Origin: Bifidobacterium breve
Lineage (GTDB): Bacteria; Actinomycetota; Actinomycetes; Nanopelagicales; Nanopelagicaceae
Assembly: GCA_945883725.1 (NCBI GenBank)
Contig: CAMCXZ010000005.1
Span: forward strand, 1-64,000
Reading direction: 5' to 3'
DNA length: 64,000 bases
In this document: positions 1 through 8,863 of the stretch, in pieces
Numbering within the stretch: position 1 is the first letter of the stretch
Layout of the letters: each line of letters begins with the position of its first letter
Translations under genes and position numbers: made by a program
Notes under the pieces: generated by a model
What the model saw: the letters and a program-made list of their open reading frames with translations, nothing else
What the model was told of the DNA's origin: nothing
Database searches by the model: none

Positions 1-483
1 GGCGATGAGCTCAAGATTTCTGTTCGCGTTATCGAAGGTAACAAGAGCCGTCTTCAGGTTTTCCAGGGAATCGTAATCCGTCGCCAAGGCGATGGCGTTC
101 GCGAAACTTTCACCATCCGCAAGGTTTCTTACGGCGTTGGTGTTGAGCGTACTTTCCCAGTACACACTCCAGTTATTGAAAAGATCGAACTAGTAAAGAA
201 GGGCGATGTACGTCGTGCCAAGCTTTACTACCTGCGCGATCTACGCGGCAAGGCTGCCAAGATTCGCGAAAAGCGCGATGGCGTTGAAGGTTACGGCGAT
301 GGAATTCTTTCAACCCCAGAACCAATTGTTGCAGCTGTTGTCGAAGCACCAGTTGAAGAGGCTGTTGTCGAAACTCCAGTTGTTGAGACTCCTGCCGTTG
401 AAGAAGCAGTAGTCCAAGCTCCAGAAGCTGTTGCTGAAGAAGTAGTTGCAGAAGCAGCTGCCGAAGATAAGCCAGCCGAATAA
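1..483 (+). CDS. rplS: 50S ribosomal protein L19, 5' truncated by window edge, with acidic Ala/Glu/Val-rich C-terminal extension
   Basis: Frame 1 translation [90 protein letters not shown] matches the L19 family; TAA at 481-483. Confidence 0.95.
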   Translation, partial: GDELKISVRVIEGNKSRLQVFQGIVIRRQGDGVRETFTIRKVSYGVGVERTFPVHTPVIEKIELVKKGDVRRAKLYYLRDLRGKAAKIREKRDGVEGYGDGILSTPEPIVAAVVEAPVEEAVVETPVVETPAVEEAVVQAPEAVAEEVVAEAAAEDKPAE

Positions 484-511
484 CTTTTAAAGTTAAACGC
501 GGTTTGCGCAG

Positions 512-1195
512 ATGAGACGCAAGCGGTCTTTCTTACAAGAATTTCCAGTTCTAGTTGTTGTTGCACTTGTCGTATCACTTTTTATTAAGACTTTTGTAGT
601 ACAGTTTTTCTTTATTCCATCAGGTTCGATGGAGAACACACTTCAGATTGATGATCGCGTAGCGGTTAATCGCGTTCCATTTATCTCAAATAATATAAAG
701 CGCGGCGATGTAGTTGTTTTCCGTGACCCAGATAATTGGTTGCCAGCAGCAGATGTGAGTGATTCACCTTTTATTATTGCAAAAGTTAAAACTGCGTTAG
801 TTGCCGTTGGTGTTTTGCCTAATCCAGCCAAACAGTACTTAGTTAAGCGTGTTGTGGGCGTCGCCGGTGATCGCGTAATTTGCTGCACCACTACTGGAAA
901 AATTACCGTTAACGGCCAAGAGATGGTTGAGCCTTATATTTTTGCTGGCAATGTGCCAAGTGATATGAACTTTGATGTCACTGTACCAAAGGGAAAACTA
1001 TGGGTGATGGGCGATCATCGTGGCGCAAGCGCTGATTCTCGTTTTCATCAAGATGATATAAACAAGGGTTTTGTGCCACTTAATCGAATTACTGGTCGCG
1101 TACTAGCAGTCATCTGGCCAATTAAGAATATTTCTCTGGTTCCAAATGTTGATGCGTTAAATCAGCCAGCTGATAAAACAAAAACTAAGAAATAA
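512..1195 (+). CDS. lepB: Signal peptidase I
   Basis: N-terminal TM helix, FIPSGSMENTL catalytic Ser motif, KRVVGVAGD Lys motif, MGDHRGASADSR box. Confidence 0.95.
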   Translation: MRRKRSFLQEFPVLVVVALVVSLFIKTFVVQFFFIPSGSMENTLQIDDRVAVNRVPFISNNIKRGDVVVFRDPDNWLPAADVSDSPFIIAKVKTALVAVGVLPNPAKQYLVKRVVGVAGDRVICCTTTGKITVNGQEMVEPYIFAGNVPSDMNFDVTVPKGKLWVMGDHRGASADSRFHQDDINKGFVPLNRITGRVLAVIWPIKNISLVPNVDALNQPADKTKTKK

Positions 1196-1197
1196 CC

Positions 1198-1803
1198 ATG
1201 AAGGTGATCGAACAGCTATTAATTGAAGCTGGTATTTCACCAATTGCCGGAGTTGATGAAGCTGGTCGTGGCGCATGTGCTGGCCCATTAGTAGTGGCCG
1301 CAGTAATCTTGAAAGATCCGTTTCATCCTGATTTAGCACCAGTGCGTGATTCCAAAGAGATAAAAGAGAATAAACGAGAAGCCCTCTTTGATTTAGTAAT
1401 GGAGCACTGCCTTGCTTACAGCATCATTGAGATTCCGGCTGCCGAAGTTGACTCACGCGGTGTGCATGCGGCAAATCTCGATGGCATGCGCAGGGCAGTT
1501 CAAGCACTTAAGGTTTCACCGGCTTATGTTTTAACTGATGGGTATGCAATTGCTGGCTTAGCGCTTCCAAACTTAGCGGTTTGGAAAGGCGATCAAGTCG
1601 TTCACACAATTAGTGCCGCCTCAATTCTGGCGAAAGTTTATCGAGATCGCATCATGCGCCACCTCGATGAGAAATACCCGGCTTATGGTTTTGCTGGGCA
1701 TAAGGGCTATATCACTGCTAGCCATAGTCAATTGTTAACTGCAAATGGACCGTGTATAGAACATCGACGCTCTTTTGCTAATGTGGCAGCGCTACTTAAA
1801 TAA
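1198..1803 (+). CDS. rnhB: Ribonuclease HII
   Basis: AGVDEAGRGACAGPLV motif; VRDSKEI; SILAKVYRDR. Confidence 0.95.
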   Translation: MKVIEQLLIEAGISPIAGVDEAGRGACAGPLVVAAVILKDPFHPDLAPVRDSKEIKENKREALFDLVMEHCLAYSIIEIPAAEVDSRGVHAANLDGMRRAVQALKVSPAYVLTDGYAIAGLALPNLAVWKGDQVVHTISAASILAKVYRDRIMRHLDEKYPAYGFAGHKGYITASHSQLLTANGPCIEHRRSFANVAALLK

Positions 1804-1878
1804 CCACAGCTTCTTCTCGGCCACAAGGCATTACATACAAGTTAATTAAGTCGGAATCGATCCATAGCCTCTGGCGTT

Positions 1879-2766
1879 ATGAGCAATGATCTTAAAATTT
1901 TTCAATCCGATAGCGAGATTCACTCCAGGGCAAGACTATTTAGTGCCATCGAAGGTGGATCTGCCTTTTGGTCCCGCGAGATTGAAAGTAAAGGTGCAGC
2001 GCAGGTTTTAAATTGCGCCCTCGAAGGTGGCTATGACCCAATTAAATACGCACGCACAATAGAGAAGATACAAAAGAGCAATGCTGACCAACTTCTGCAG
2101 AGCGTCCATGATGCGGGTTCAGTTTTTCTTATTCCAACTGATCCAAATTGGCCACAATCTGTAAGTGAATTGGCAGCACCACCGATTGCACTCGTGATTA
2201 AGGGCGACCCCGCACTCCTTAGCCGAGATTCGTTAGCGATTGTTGGTTCAAGAAATCCAACTCAATACGGTCTGCGCATTGCGCAAGATTTTGCCGCAGG
2301 TTTTGTTGATCGGCAATGGGCAATAATTAGTGGCGGCGCTTATGGAATAGATGCCGCCGCCCATAAAGGGGCACTTATCGCTGAAGGAATAACAGTTGCA
2401 GTGATAGCAACTGGAATAGACATCAATTATCCCGCAGGACATGCACGACTATTTGCTGAGATTGCTGAACTTGGTTGTTTAGTAAGTGAAGTACCACCTG
2501 GCACATCTGCAGTTCCAGCCCGCTTCTTAGCTCGTAATCGAATTATTGCGGCACTTTCAAATGCGACGCTAGTTGTTGAAGCTGCCTTTCGAAGTGGCTC
2601 ACTTAGAACTGCTCGCGATGCGGCGGAATTAATGCGCCCAGTTATGGCGATTCCAGGACCCATTACTTCACCAGTTAGTGAAGGTTGTCATCGCTTAATT
2701 GGTGAACGAGCTGCTGAAATAGTGACTTCAGTAGCAGATGCGGTGGAATTTCTTTCGCCAATGTAA
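1879..2766 (+). CDS. dprA: DNA processing protein DprA
   Basis: SLAIVGSRNPTQYG, SGGAYGIDAAAHKGAL, FLARNRIIAALSNATLVVEA motifs. Confidence 0.93.
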   Translation: MSNDLKIFQSDSEIHSRARLFSAIEGGSAFWSREIESKGAAQVLNCALEGGYDPIKYARTIEKIQKSNADQLLQSVHDAGSVFLIPTDPNWPQSVSELAAPPIALVIKGDPALLSRDSLAIVGSRNPTQYGLRIAQDFAAGFVDRQWAIISGGAYGIDAAAHKGALIAEGITVAVIATGIDINYPAGHARLFAEIAELGCLVSEVPPGTSAVPARFLARNRIIAALSNATLVVEAAFRSGSLRTARDAAELMRPVMAIPGPITSPVSEGCHRLIGERAAEIVTSVADAVEFLSPM

Positions 2767-2781
2767 TGAGATGATTAGCCA

Positions 2782-3708
2782 ATGAGCACAGAGAGTGAAT
2801 TCCGATCGGGCTTCGTCGCCATTGTTGGCCGCCCAAATACCGGAAAATCAACTCTGGTTAATGCACTCGTTGGTAGCAAAGTAGTAATTACTTCGCCACA
2901 CCCAAACACCACTCGTCATGCCATCCGCGGCATCGTTAATGAGCCAGATTTCCAAGCGATATTAGTTGATACCCCAGGCGTGCATAAGCCCAAGACTCTT
3001 TTAGGTAAGCGCTTAAACGCGGTAGTTGAAGAGAGTTTAGATTCAGTTGATGTAATCATTATCTGTTTGCCAGCCGATGAAGAATCAGGTGCTGGTGATC
3101 AATACATTATTGATGAGATTGCTAAGCACCCCCGTAGCAAAAAGATTGCCCTAGTTACTAAAACAGATTTAATCAGCAAAGCTAATCTAGCGACTCGTTT
3201 AGCGAGCATCATGGCGATGGCTAAAGGATTTACTTGGGATGAAATCGTTCCAGTCTCGGCAGCAACTCATGAACAAATTGATCTGCTAAAGAAATTAATC
3301 GGCCAACAGTTAAAGCCAGGCCCAGAGTTTTATCCAACAAATATGCGCAGCGATCAAAGCATTGAGCAGTTAATCTGCGAATTAATTCGCGAAGCTGCAC
3401 TTCGTGATGCGCGCCAAGAACTGCCGCACTCAATCGTGGTAACTATTGATGAAATATCTGAGCGTGAGAAAACCGGCAGCAGGCCTTTCTTTGATATCCA
3501 CGCCACGGTTCACGTTGAACGTGATTCACAACGGGCCATCTTGCTGGGTCATCAAGGTGCACAATTAAAAGATATTGGCATGCGTGCTCGTGCTGACATT
3601 GAGCGCGAACTCGAAGCCCGTATCTTCCTTGGTCTTCACATCAAAGTATCTAAAGAATGGCAGCGTGATTCAAAGATGCTCGATAAATTAGGCTTTGCCG
3701 AGAATTAG
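2782..3708 (+). CDS. era: GTPase Era
   Basis: GRPNTGKSTLVNAL, DTPGVHKPK, TKTDL, C-terminal KH domain. Confidence 0.96.
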   Translation: MSTESEFRSGFVAIVGRPNTGKSTLVNALVGSKVVITSPHPNTTRHAIRGIVNEPDFQAILVDTPGVHKPKTLLGKRLNAVVEESLDSVDVIIICLPADEESGAGDQYIIDEIAKHPRSKKIALVTKTDLISKANLATRLASIMAMAKGFTWDEIVPVSAATHEQIDLLKKLIGQQLKPGPEFYPTNMRSDQSIEQLICELIREAALRDARQELPHSIVVTIDEISEREKTGSRPFFDIHATVHVERDSQRAILLGHQGAQLKDIGMRARADIERELEARIFLGLHIKVSKEWQRDSKMLDKLGFAEN

Positions 3709-3737
3709 CAGCCGGGCCGGTTGAGTAGAATTTAGAA

Positions 3738-4256
3738 ATGACACAGCGACAGGAATTCCGAGTTATCGAGACTTTTCGTGATTTTGAAATTCGTGAGTAC
3801 AAACCCTGTGTTATTGCTGAAGTAAAAGTATCGGCCGATTACTCGAGTGCATCAAGCCGAGCATTTTCCTCACTCTTTGGATACATCTCTAGTGGCAATG
3901 GTAACTCCGAAAAAATCTCTATGACCGCCCCAGTGATTTCGGCTCAAAGACCTGATGATTCTAAGACTTGGTACGTATCATTTGTGATGCCAGCCGGAAG
4001 CAAAATCGAGAATATGCCGCAGCCAAATGATTCAAAAGTTTTGCTTCGTGATTTAGATTCGGAAATTTGCGTAGCTACTTCATTCCGAGGCAAAGCATCA
4101 TCTGAACTGTCCAGGAAGATGGAGGTTCAGCTTCGCGTGGCAGCCGCCAAAGAGAACTTGATGCTTTCGAATGAAACTAGAATTTGTCGCTTTGACCCGC
4201 CCTTTAAGCCAGGGTTCTTGCAATATAACGAGATCGTAATTCCGATTTCCCGTTAA
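3738..4256 (+). CDS. SOUL family heme-binding protein
   Basis: FRDFEIREYKPCVIAEV...FGYISSGN...KISMTAPVISAQ is the SOUL/HBP signature. Confidence 0.85.
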   Translation: MTQRQEFRVIETFRDFEIREYKPCVIAEVKVSADYSSASSRAFSSLFGYISSGNGNSEKISMTAPVISAQRPDDSKTWYVSFVMPAGSKIENMPQPNDSKVLLRDLDSEICVATSFRGKASSELSRKMEVQLRVAAAKENLMLSNETRICRFDPPFKPGFLQYNEIVIPISR

Positions 4257-4261
4257 ATAAT

Positions 4262-5134
4262 TTAAGCAGTTACTGAGGGCTTACGGCTAGCCAAGAACGA
4301 ACCGATCATCACTAACGGCAAGCCAATCATGATTCCGATTGTAAGTGGCTCAGAGAGAATCAACACACCCAAGACCACAGCGACTGCGGTATTAATGTAA
4401 GTAACAATTGAAGATCGGGCTGGCCCAATTTCTTTCAAAACAATGAAGAATGAGATGAAAGCAAGTGCTGTACTAAATATGCCGAGGGCGATAAGCGAAA
4501 TAGCTGATTCTGCGTCGACAGAGCTTGGTGCCGGGAACTGCATAACCATAATTGGAGCGTAAGCAATAGCTGTGATACCCATAGCGAAGCCATTTATTGC
4601 TATGCCAGATACATCGGGCAATTTTTGGGTGATCCTCTGTACCGCATATGCGTAACTGATCGCTGCTACGAGAATCATGGCGATTGAAAGCGGATCAGAA
4701 GTTCCTAGGATACTTTCATATCCAACCAGTCCAACCAGTCCAACAAATCCGACAAAGAGACCAAACATTCGTCTGCTATGCCAAACTGTTTTATCACCAT
4801 TAATTGATGCAAATATTGTTGACCAAATTGGAACTGTTGCGATTAATAATCCAGCTAATCCGCTGCTGATCTTCTTTTCAGCATTAGTGATAAGAATCCA
4901 AGGAATCATCATTTCGAAGATGGCATAGGGAAGAACATATCGCCAGCCACGAATGGCATCCATTAATACCTTCTGATGCAGCGCAATCGGAATCAAAATT
5001 GCAGCGCCGATTAGAACTCGACCACAAACGATCACAGCAGGTGGAATATCTTCAACTGCTACTTTCATTAAGAGGTAAGGAATTCCCCAAAAAAACCCGG
5101 ATATTGCGAAGTGGAAAAGCGCGCGACGGGACAT
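4262..5134 (-). CDS. EamA/DMT superfamily transporter
   Basis: About 10 TM helices; two EamA-like halves. Confidence 0.85.
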   Translation of the reverse strand: MSRRALFHFAISGFFWGIPYLLMKVAVEDIPPAVIVCGRVLIGAAILIPIALHQKVLMDAIRGWRYVLPYAIFEMMIPWILITNAEKKISSGLAGLLIATVPIWSTIFASINGDKTVWHSRRMFGLFVGFVGLVGLVGYESILGTSDPLSIAMILVAAISYAYAVQRITQKLPDVSGIAINGFAMGITAIAYAPIMVMQFPAPSSVDAESAISLIALGIFSTALAFISFFIVLKEIGPARSSIVTYINTAVAVVLGVLILSEPLTIGIMIGLPLVMIGSFLASRKPSVTA

Positions 5135-5156
5135 GTTTTCCTTTAGTTAATCAGAG

Positions 5157-6320
5157 CTATTTGATGAGCGATTGATAGAGCGCAAGAGTAGCGCGCGCAA
5201 CCGCGGGCCAGCCAAATTCGGCAGCTGCACGCTTGCGACCTGCCTCACCATATTGCTTTAGAAGTGCTGGATCTTTCATTAATTCAATAATCGCAGTCGA
5301 TAAATCACTTTCAAGTGTTGCACCATCGCCGGCGTAATTTACAAGTTTGCCTGTGCTGCCATCTGCAACTACTTCTGGAATTCCACCAACTCGAGTTGCC
5401 AGCACTGCTGTCTCGCAAGCCATAGCTTCGAGATTAACTATGCCCAATGGCTCATAGATAGAAGGGCAAATAAAGAGATCTGCCGAAGTTAATAGCGCGC
5501 AAAGTTTTTCATGTGGCAACATATCGGGGATCCAAATTACATTTGGTCGAGTTTTCTGCAGTTCTTCAATTAAAGCTTTAACTTCGTTGCCAATCGTTTC
5601 TTCATCAGGGCTGCCTGCTGCCAGAACTAAGCCATATTCAGCTGGCACTTTCTGCCAGGCTCGTAATAAGTGCGCTAATCCTTTTTGGCGAGTAATTCGA
5701 CCGACGAATATTGCGTATCGGCCAGTAATTCCTAGTTCTGTTAACAGTGCAGGGTCAGCAGTTGGTTTAAAGCGATCAACATCTACGCCATTGCGAATCG
5801 TGACCACTTTAGTTGGATCAACGCTTGGATAAGCGACTAGAACATCTGCGCGCATACCATCGCTAACCGCAATGATCGCATCGGCAGATTCGTAAGCGCT
5901 TTTTTCAGCCCACGACGAAATCTGATAGCCGCCACCTAGTTGATCAGCTTTCCAAGGACGTAGCGGCTCTAGCGAGTGAGCCGTAATTACGTGGGGGATG
6001 CCGTGAAGCATTGAACCGAAGTGACCAGCCATGTTGGCATACCAAGTGTGGCTGTGAATTACATTAACGTTTTGTAAATTATTTGCAATGTCTAAATCTG
6101 TTGCGATCGCTTGAACCGCTGGGTTAGCGTCTGCAAAAGAGGCCGGCGTTGAATAACCAATCGCACCATCATCGCGAACGCCACCGAAGCAATGAACATC
6201 TACTGAAACGCCATCAAGGTTGCGTAGCGCTTCGGTTAACTGCACAGCATGAACGCCAGCACCACCATAAACCTGTGGTGGCCACTCTTTAGTTACAAGT
6301 CCAACTCTGGTCGTTTTCAC
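5157..6320 (-). CDS. glgM: GT4 glycogen synthase / alpha-maltose-1-phosphate synthase (GlgM type)
   Basis: EWPPQVYGGAGVHA start, EPLGIVNLEAMACETAVLATRVGGIPEVV; divergent with glgC as in mycobacteria. Confidence 0.85.
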   Translation of the reverse strand: MKTTRVGLVTKEWPPQVYGGAGVHAVQLTEALRNLDGVSVDVHCFGGVRDDGAIGYSTPASFADANPAVQAIATDLDIANNLQNVNVIHSHTWYANMAGHFGSMLHGIPHVITAHSLEPLRPWKADQLGGGYQISSWAEKSAYESADAIIAVSDGMRADVLVAYPSVDPTKVVTIRNGVDVDRFKPTADPALLTELGITGRYAIFVGRITRQKGLAHLLRAWQKVPAEYGLVLAAGSPDEETIGNEVKALIEELQKTRPNVIWIPDMLPHEKLCALLTSADLFICPSIYEPLGIVNLEAMACETAVLATRVGGIPEVVADGSTGKLVNYAGDGATLESDLSTAIIELMKDPALLKQYGEAGRKRAAAEFGWPAVARATLALYQSLIK

Positions 6321-6342
6321 TTGGTAAGGGTATCGTTAGGAC

Positions 6343-7566
6343 ATGGCGCGCTTTGAACAACCACTCGGCATCGTCCTTGCGGGCGGCGAAGGTAAGCGTT
6401 TAATGCCGTTAACTGCAGATCGAGCAAAGCCCGCGGTTCCATTTGGTGGTTCATATCGCCTCGTAGATTTCGTTCTTTCAAATTTAGTAAATGCTGAGAT
6501 GCGCAAGATTGCGGTTTTAACTCAATATAAGTCGCATTCACTCGATCGCCACATAACCACAACATGGCGCATGTCCACTTTGCTAGGAAACTACGTAACT
6601 CCAGTTCCGGCGCAGCAACGTCTGGGCCCCCGTTGGTATACCGGTAGTGCCGATGCGATTTTGCAGAACTTCAATTTAATTCATGATGAGAATCCAAAGC
6701 ACATTGTGGTCTTCGGTGCTGATCACGTTTATCGTATGGACTCTAGCCAAATGTTTGATTTCCATTTGAGCACTGGTGCTGGTGTAACTGTTGCTGCCAT
6801 TCGCATGAAGCGCTCTGAAGCACATGACTTTGGCGTAATCGAATTAGCCGAAGATGGCGTAACCATTAAAGCTTTCCACGAGAAGCCAAGTGATCCACCT
6901 GCAATGCCAGGGCACCCAGATCTCTGTTTGGTTTCAATGGGTAACTACATTTTCAAGCGCGATGTAATGGAAGAAGCGCTAATTCTTGATTCTGAAGATC
7001 TGGAAAGTCGCCATGACTTAGGCGCAAATATCATTCCAATGATGACTGCTAATGGGGTCGCAAAGGTTTATGACTTTGCGACAAATAATGTGCCTGGTGA
7101 GACTGAGCGCGATAAAGGATATTGGCGCGATGTAGGTTCAATAGATGCCTATTACGATGCACATATGGATTTAGTTTCCATTCACCCAATTTTTAATCTC
7201 TATAACCGTGAATGGCCGCTACTCACCAATCCACCATCACTGCCACCAGCTAAGTTCAGTGAAGGTGGCCTGGCGCAAGATTCAATTGTTGGCGCCGGTT
7301 CAATTATTGTTGGCGGTCATGTAAATCGCTCGGTTGCTTCATACGATGTATTAGTTGAAAAAGGCGCATTCGTTGACGGTTCAGTTTTGATGCCAAATGT
7401 TCGAATTGGTGATCGCGCCGTAATTCGAAATGCAATCTTAGATAAGAGCGTAATTGTTGATCCGGGTGCTCAAATTGGCGTTGATCTTGATCGCGATCGC
7501 GAGCGTTTTACATTATCGCCAGGCGGAATTGTCGTTGTTGGTAAAGGCGTGCGGGTTACCGTTTAA
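6343..7566 (+). CDS. glgC: Glucose-1-phosphate adenylyltransferase
   Basis: [55 protein letters not shown]. Confidence 0.97.
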   Translation: MARFEQPLGIVLAGGEGKRLMPLTADRAKPAVPFGGSYRLVDFVLSNLVNAEMRKIAVLTQYKSHSLDRHITTTWRMSTLLGNYVTPVPAQQRLGPRWYTGSADAILQNFNLIHDENPKHIVVFGADHVYRMDSSQMFDFHLSTGAGVTVAAIRMKRSEAHDFGVIELAEDGVTIKAFHEKPSDPPAMPGHPDLCLVSMGNYIFKRDVMEEALILDSEDLESRHDLGANIIPMMTANGVAKVYDFATNNVPGETERDKGYWRDVGSIDAYYDAHMDLVSIHPIFNLYNREWPLLTNPPSLPPAKFSEGGLAQDSIVGAGSIIVGGHVNRSVASYDVLVEKGAFVDGSVLMPNVRIGDRAVIRNAILDKSVIVDPGAQIGVDLDRDRERFTLSPGGIVVVGKGVRVTV

Positions 7567-7690
7567 TTCCAGGCTGCTTGGCACGGCCACTACGCACTAA
7601 CTCGCCGGTAACTGCGTTTCGGATATCCAATTTCACAAATTAAGTCGAAGAATCTGCGCCAACAACTAGTTTTTGTTCGCCTTGGCTCGC
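7556..7690 (-). pseudogene. Degenerate N-terminal remnant of an FGGY sugar kinase (xylulokinase-like)
   Basis: Minus-strand translation ...[38 protein letters not shown] resembles the xylulokinase N-terminus (LVVGxDSSTQSxKVxVRDAxTGELVxxGRA). In-frame TAA at 7640-7642 sits where family members have CAA (Gln). Confidence 0.65.
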
Positions 7691-7797
7691 GGGGCAAGGC
7701 TAGACTGTGATCGTCAACGTTGACCATATGAATATTTAGATTTCTCAACTTAAATCTTTAGCGAATCTAATTGACAGCGATATTGGAGTTTACGAAA

Positions 7798-8823
7798 ATG
7801 CGTATTGGAATCCTCACCGGCGGCGGCGACTGCCCAGGCTTAAATGCAGTGATTCGTGGAGTAGTTCAAAAGGGCATCAAAGAATATGGTCACGAGTTCG
7901 TAGGTTTTCGCGATGGCTGGAAAGGCCCACTAGAGGGTTTGACTATGCCGTTAACGCTTGAGAACACTCGCGATATCTTGCCTTTGGGCGGAACCATTCT
8001 TGGTTCTTCACGCACTAACCCATTTAAAATTGATAATGGCGTTGAGCGCATCAAAGAGAACCTGGCTGCCGCCGGCATTGATGCCTTGATCGCAATCGGC
8101 GGCGAAGACACACTCGGTGTGGCAACCAAGCTTGATGCCCTTGGCGTAAAAGTAATTGGTGTGCCAAAGACCATTGATAACGATCTGAACAACACGGACT
8201 ACACATTTGGTTTTGATACTTCAGTAAACATCGCAGTCGAAGCAATCGATCGCTTGCACACAACAGCACAATCACATCACCGTGCTTTGGTTGTTGAAGT
8301 AATGGGTCGTCATGCGGGCTGGATCGCACTCCATTCAGGTATGGCAAGTAGCGCGGCTTGTGTATTGATTCCAGAAGTTAAGTTCTCACTCGACAAAGTT
8401 TGTGCATATGTAAATTCTTGCTTCGAAAAGGGACAAGCCCCGATCATTGTTATTGCTGAAGGTGCGATTCCGCAAGATGGCGATATGGTTATCAAGGATC
8501 AAACGCTTGATGCTTTCGGTCACGTAAAGCTTTCTGGAATCGGTGAATGGTTGGCTCAAGCTGTTGAGGCCAAGACTGGTCACGAATCTCGCACCGTAGT
8601 TCTTGGCCATGTTCAACGTGGCGGAACTCCAAGTGCATTCGATCGCGTATTGGCTACTCGTTTTGGCTTGATGGCAATAACGGCTGCAAGCGAAGGCGAC
8701 TGGGGCAAGATGGTTGCACTCCACGGAACATCGATTGCTCGAGTCCCGTTGGCATCAGCAACTGACAAGCTTAAGACCGTTGATCCTTCACTCTACGCAG
8801 AGGCCGAGGTTTTCTTCGGATAA
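7798..8823 (+). CDS. pfkA: 6-phosphofructokinase, PPi-type active-site signature
   Basis: MRIGILTGGGDCPGLNAVIRG; IAIGGEDTLG; VPKTIDNDLNNTD. ORF track starts at 7771, but ATG at 7798 matches the family N-terminus. Confidence 0.93.
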   Translation: MRIGILTGGGDCPGLNAVIRGVVQKGIKEYGHEFVGFRDGWKGPLEGLTMPLTLENTRDILPLGGTILGSSRTNPFKIDNGVERIKENLAAAGIDALIAIGGEDTLGVATKLDALGVKVIGVPKTIDNDLNNTDYTFGFDTSVNIAVEAIDRLHTTAQSHHRALVVEVMGRHAGWIALHSGMASSAACVLIPEVKFSLDKVCAYVNSCFEKGQAPIIVIAEGAIPQDGDMVIKDQTLDAFGHVKLSGIGEWLAQAVEAKTGHESRTVVLGHVQRGGTPSAFDRVLATRFGLMAITAASEGDWGKMVALHGTSIARVPLASATDKLKTVDPSLYAEAEVFFG

Positions 8824-8863
8824 TTGGTCAACACCAATAACCAAGATTGCCTATTCTTAAGCC

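Noticed and set aside
291-578. 95-aa minus-strand ORF rich in Ser/Thr/Ala
   Set aside because: Antisense shadow of the GAA/GTT-rich rplS tail; no independent coding signal.
1804-1880. 27-codon open frame ending WRYEQ* overlapping the dprA start (possible gene remnant)
   Set aside because: No family similarity I can recognise; too short to support.
4725-4760. CCAACCAGT direct repeats
   Set aside because: Part of the EamA transporter coding sequence (VGLVGLVG helix); simple coding microrepeat.
7480-7505. Clustered GATCGCGATCGCGA palindromes (HIP1-like)
   Set aside because: Lies in glgC encoding DLDRDRER; explained by Asp/Arg codon choice, and I cannot count genome-wide enrichment.
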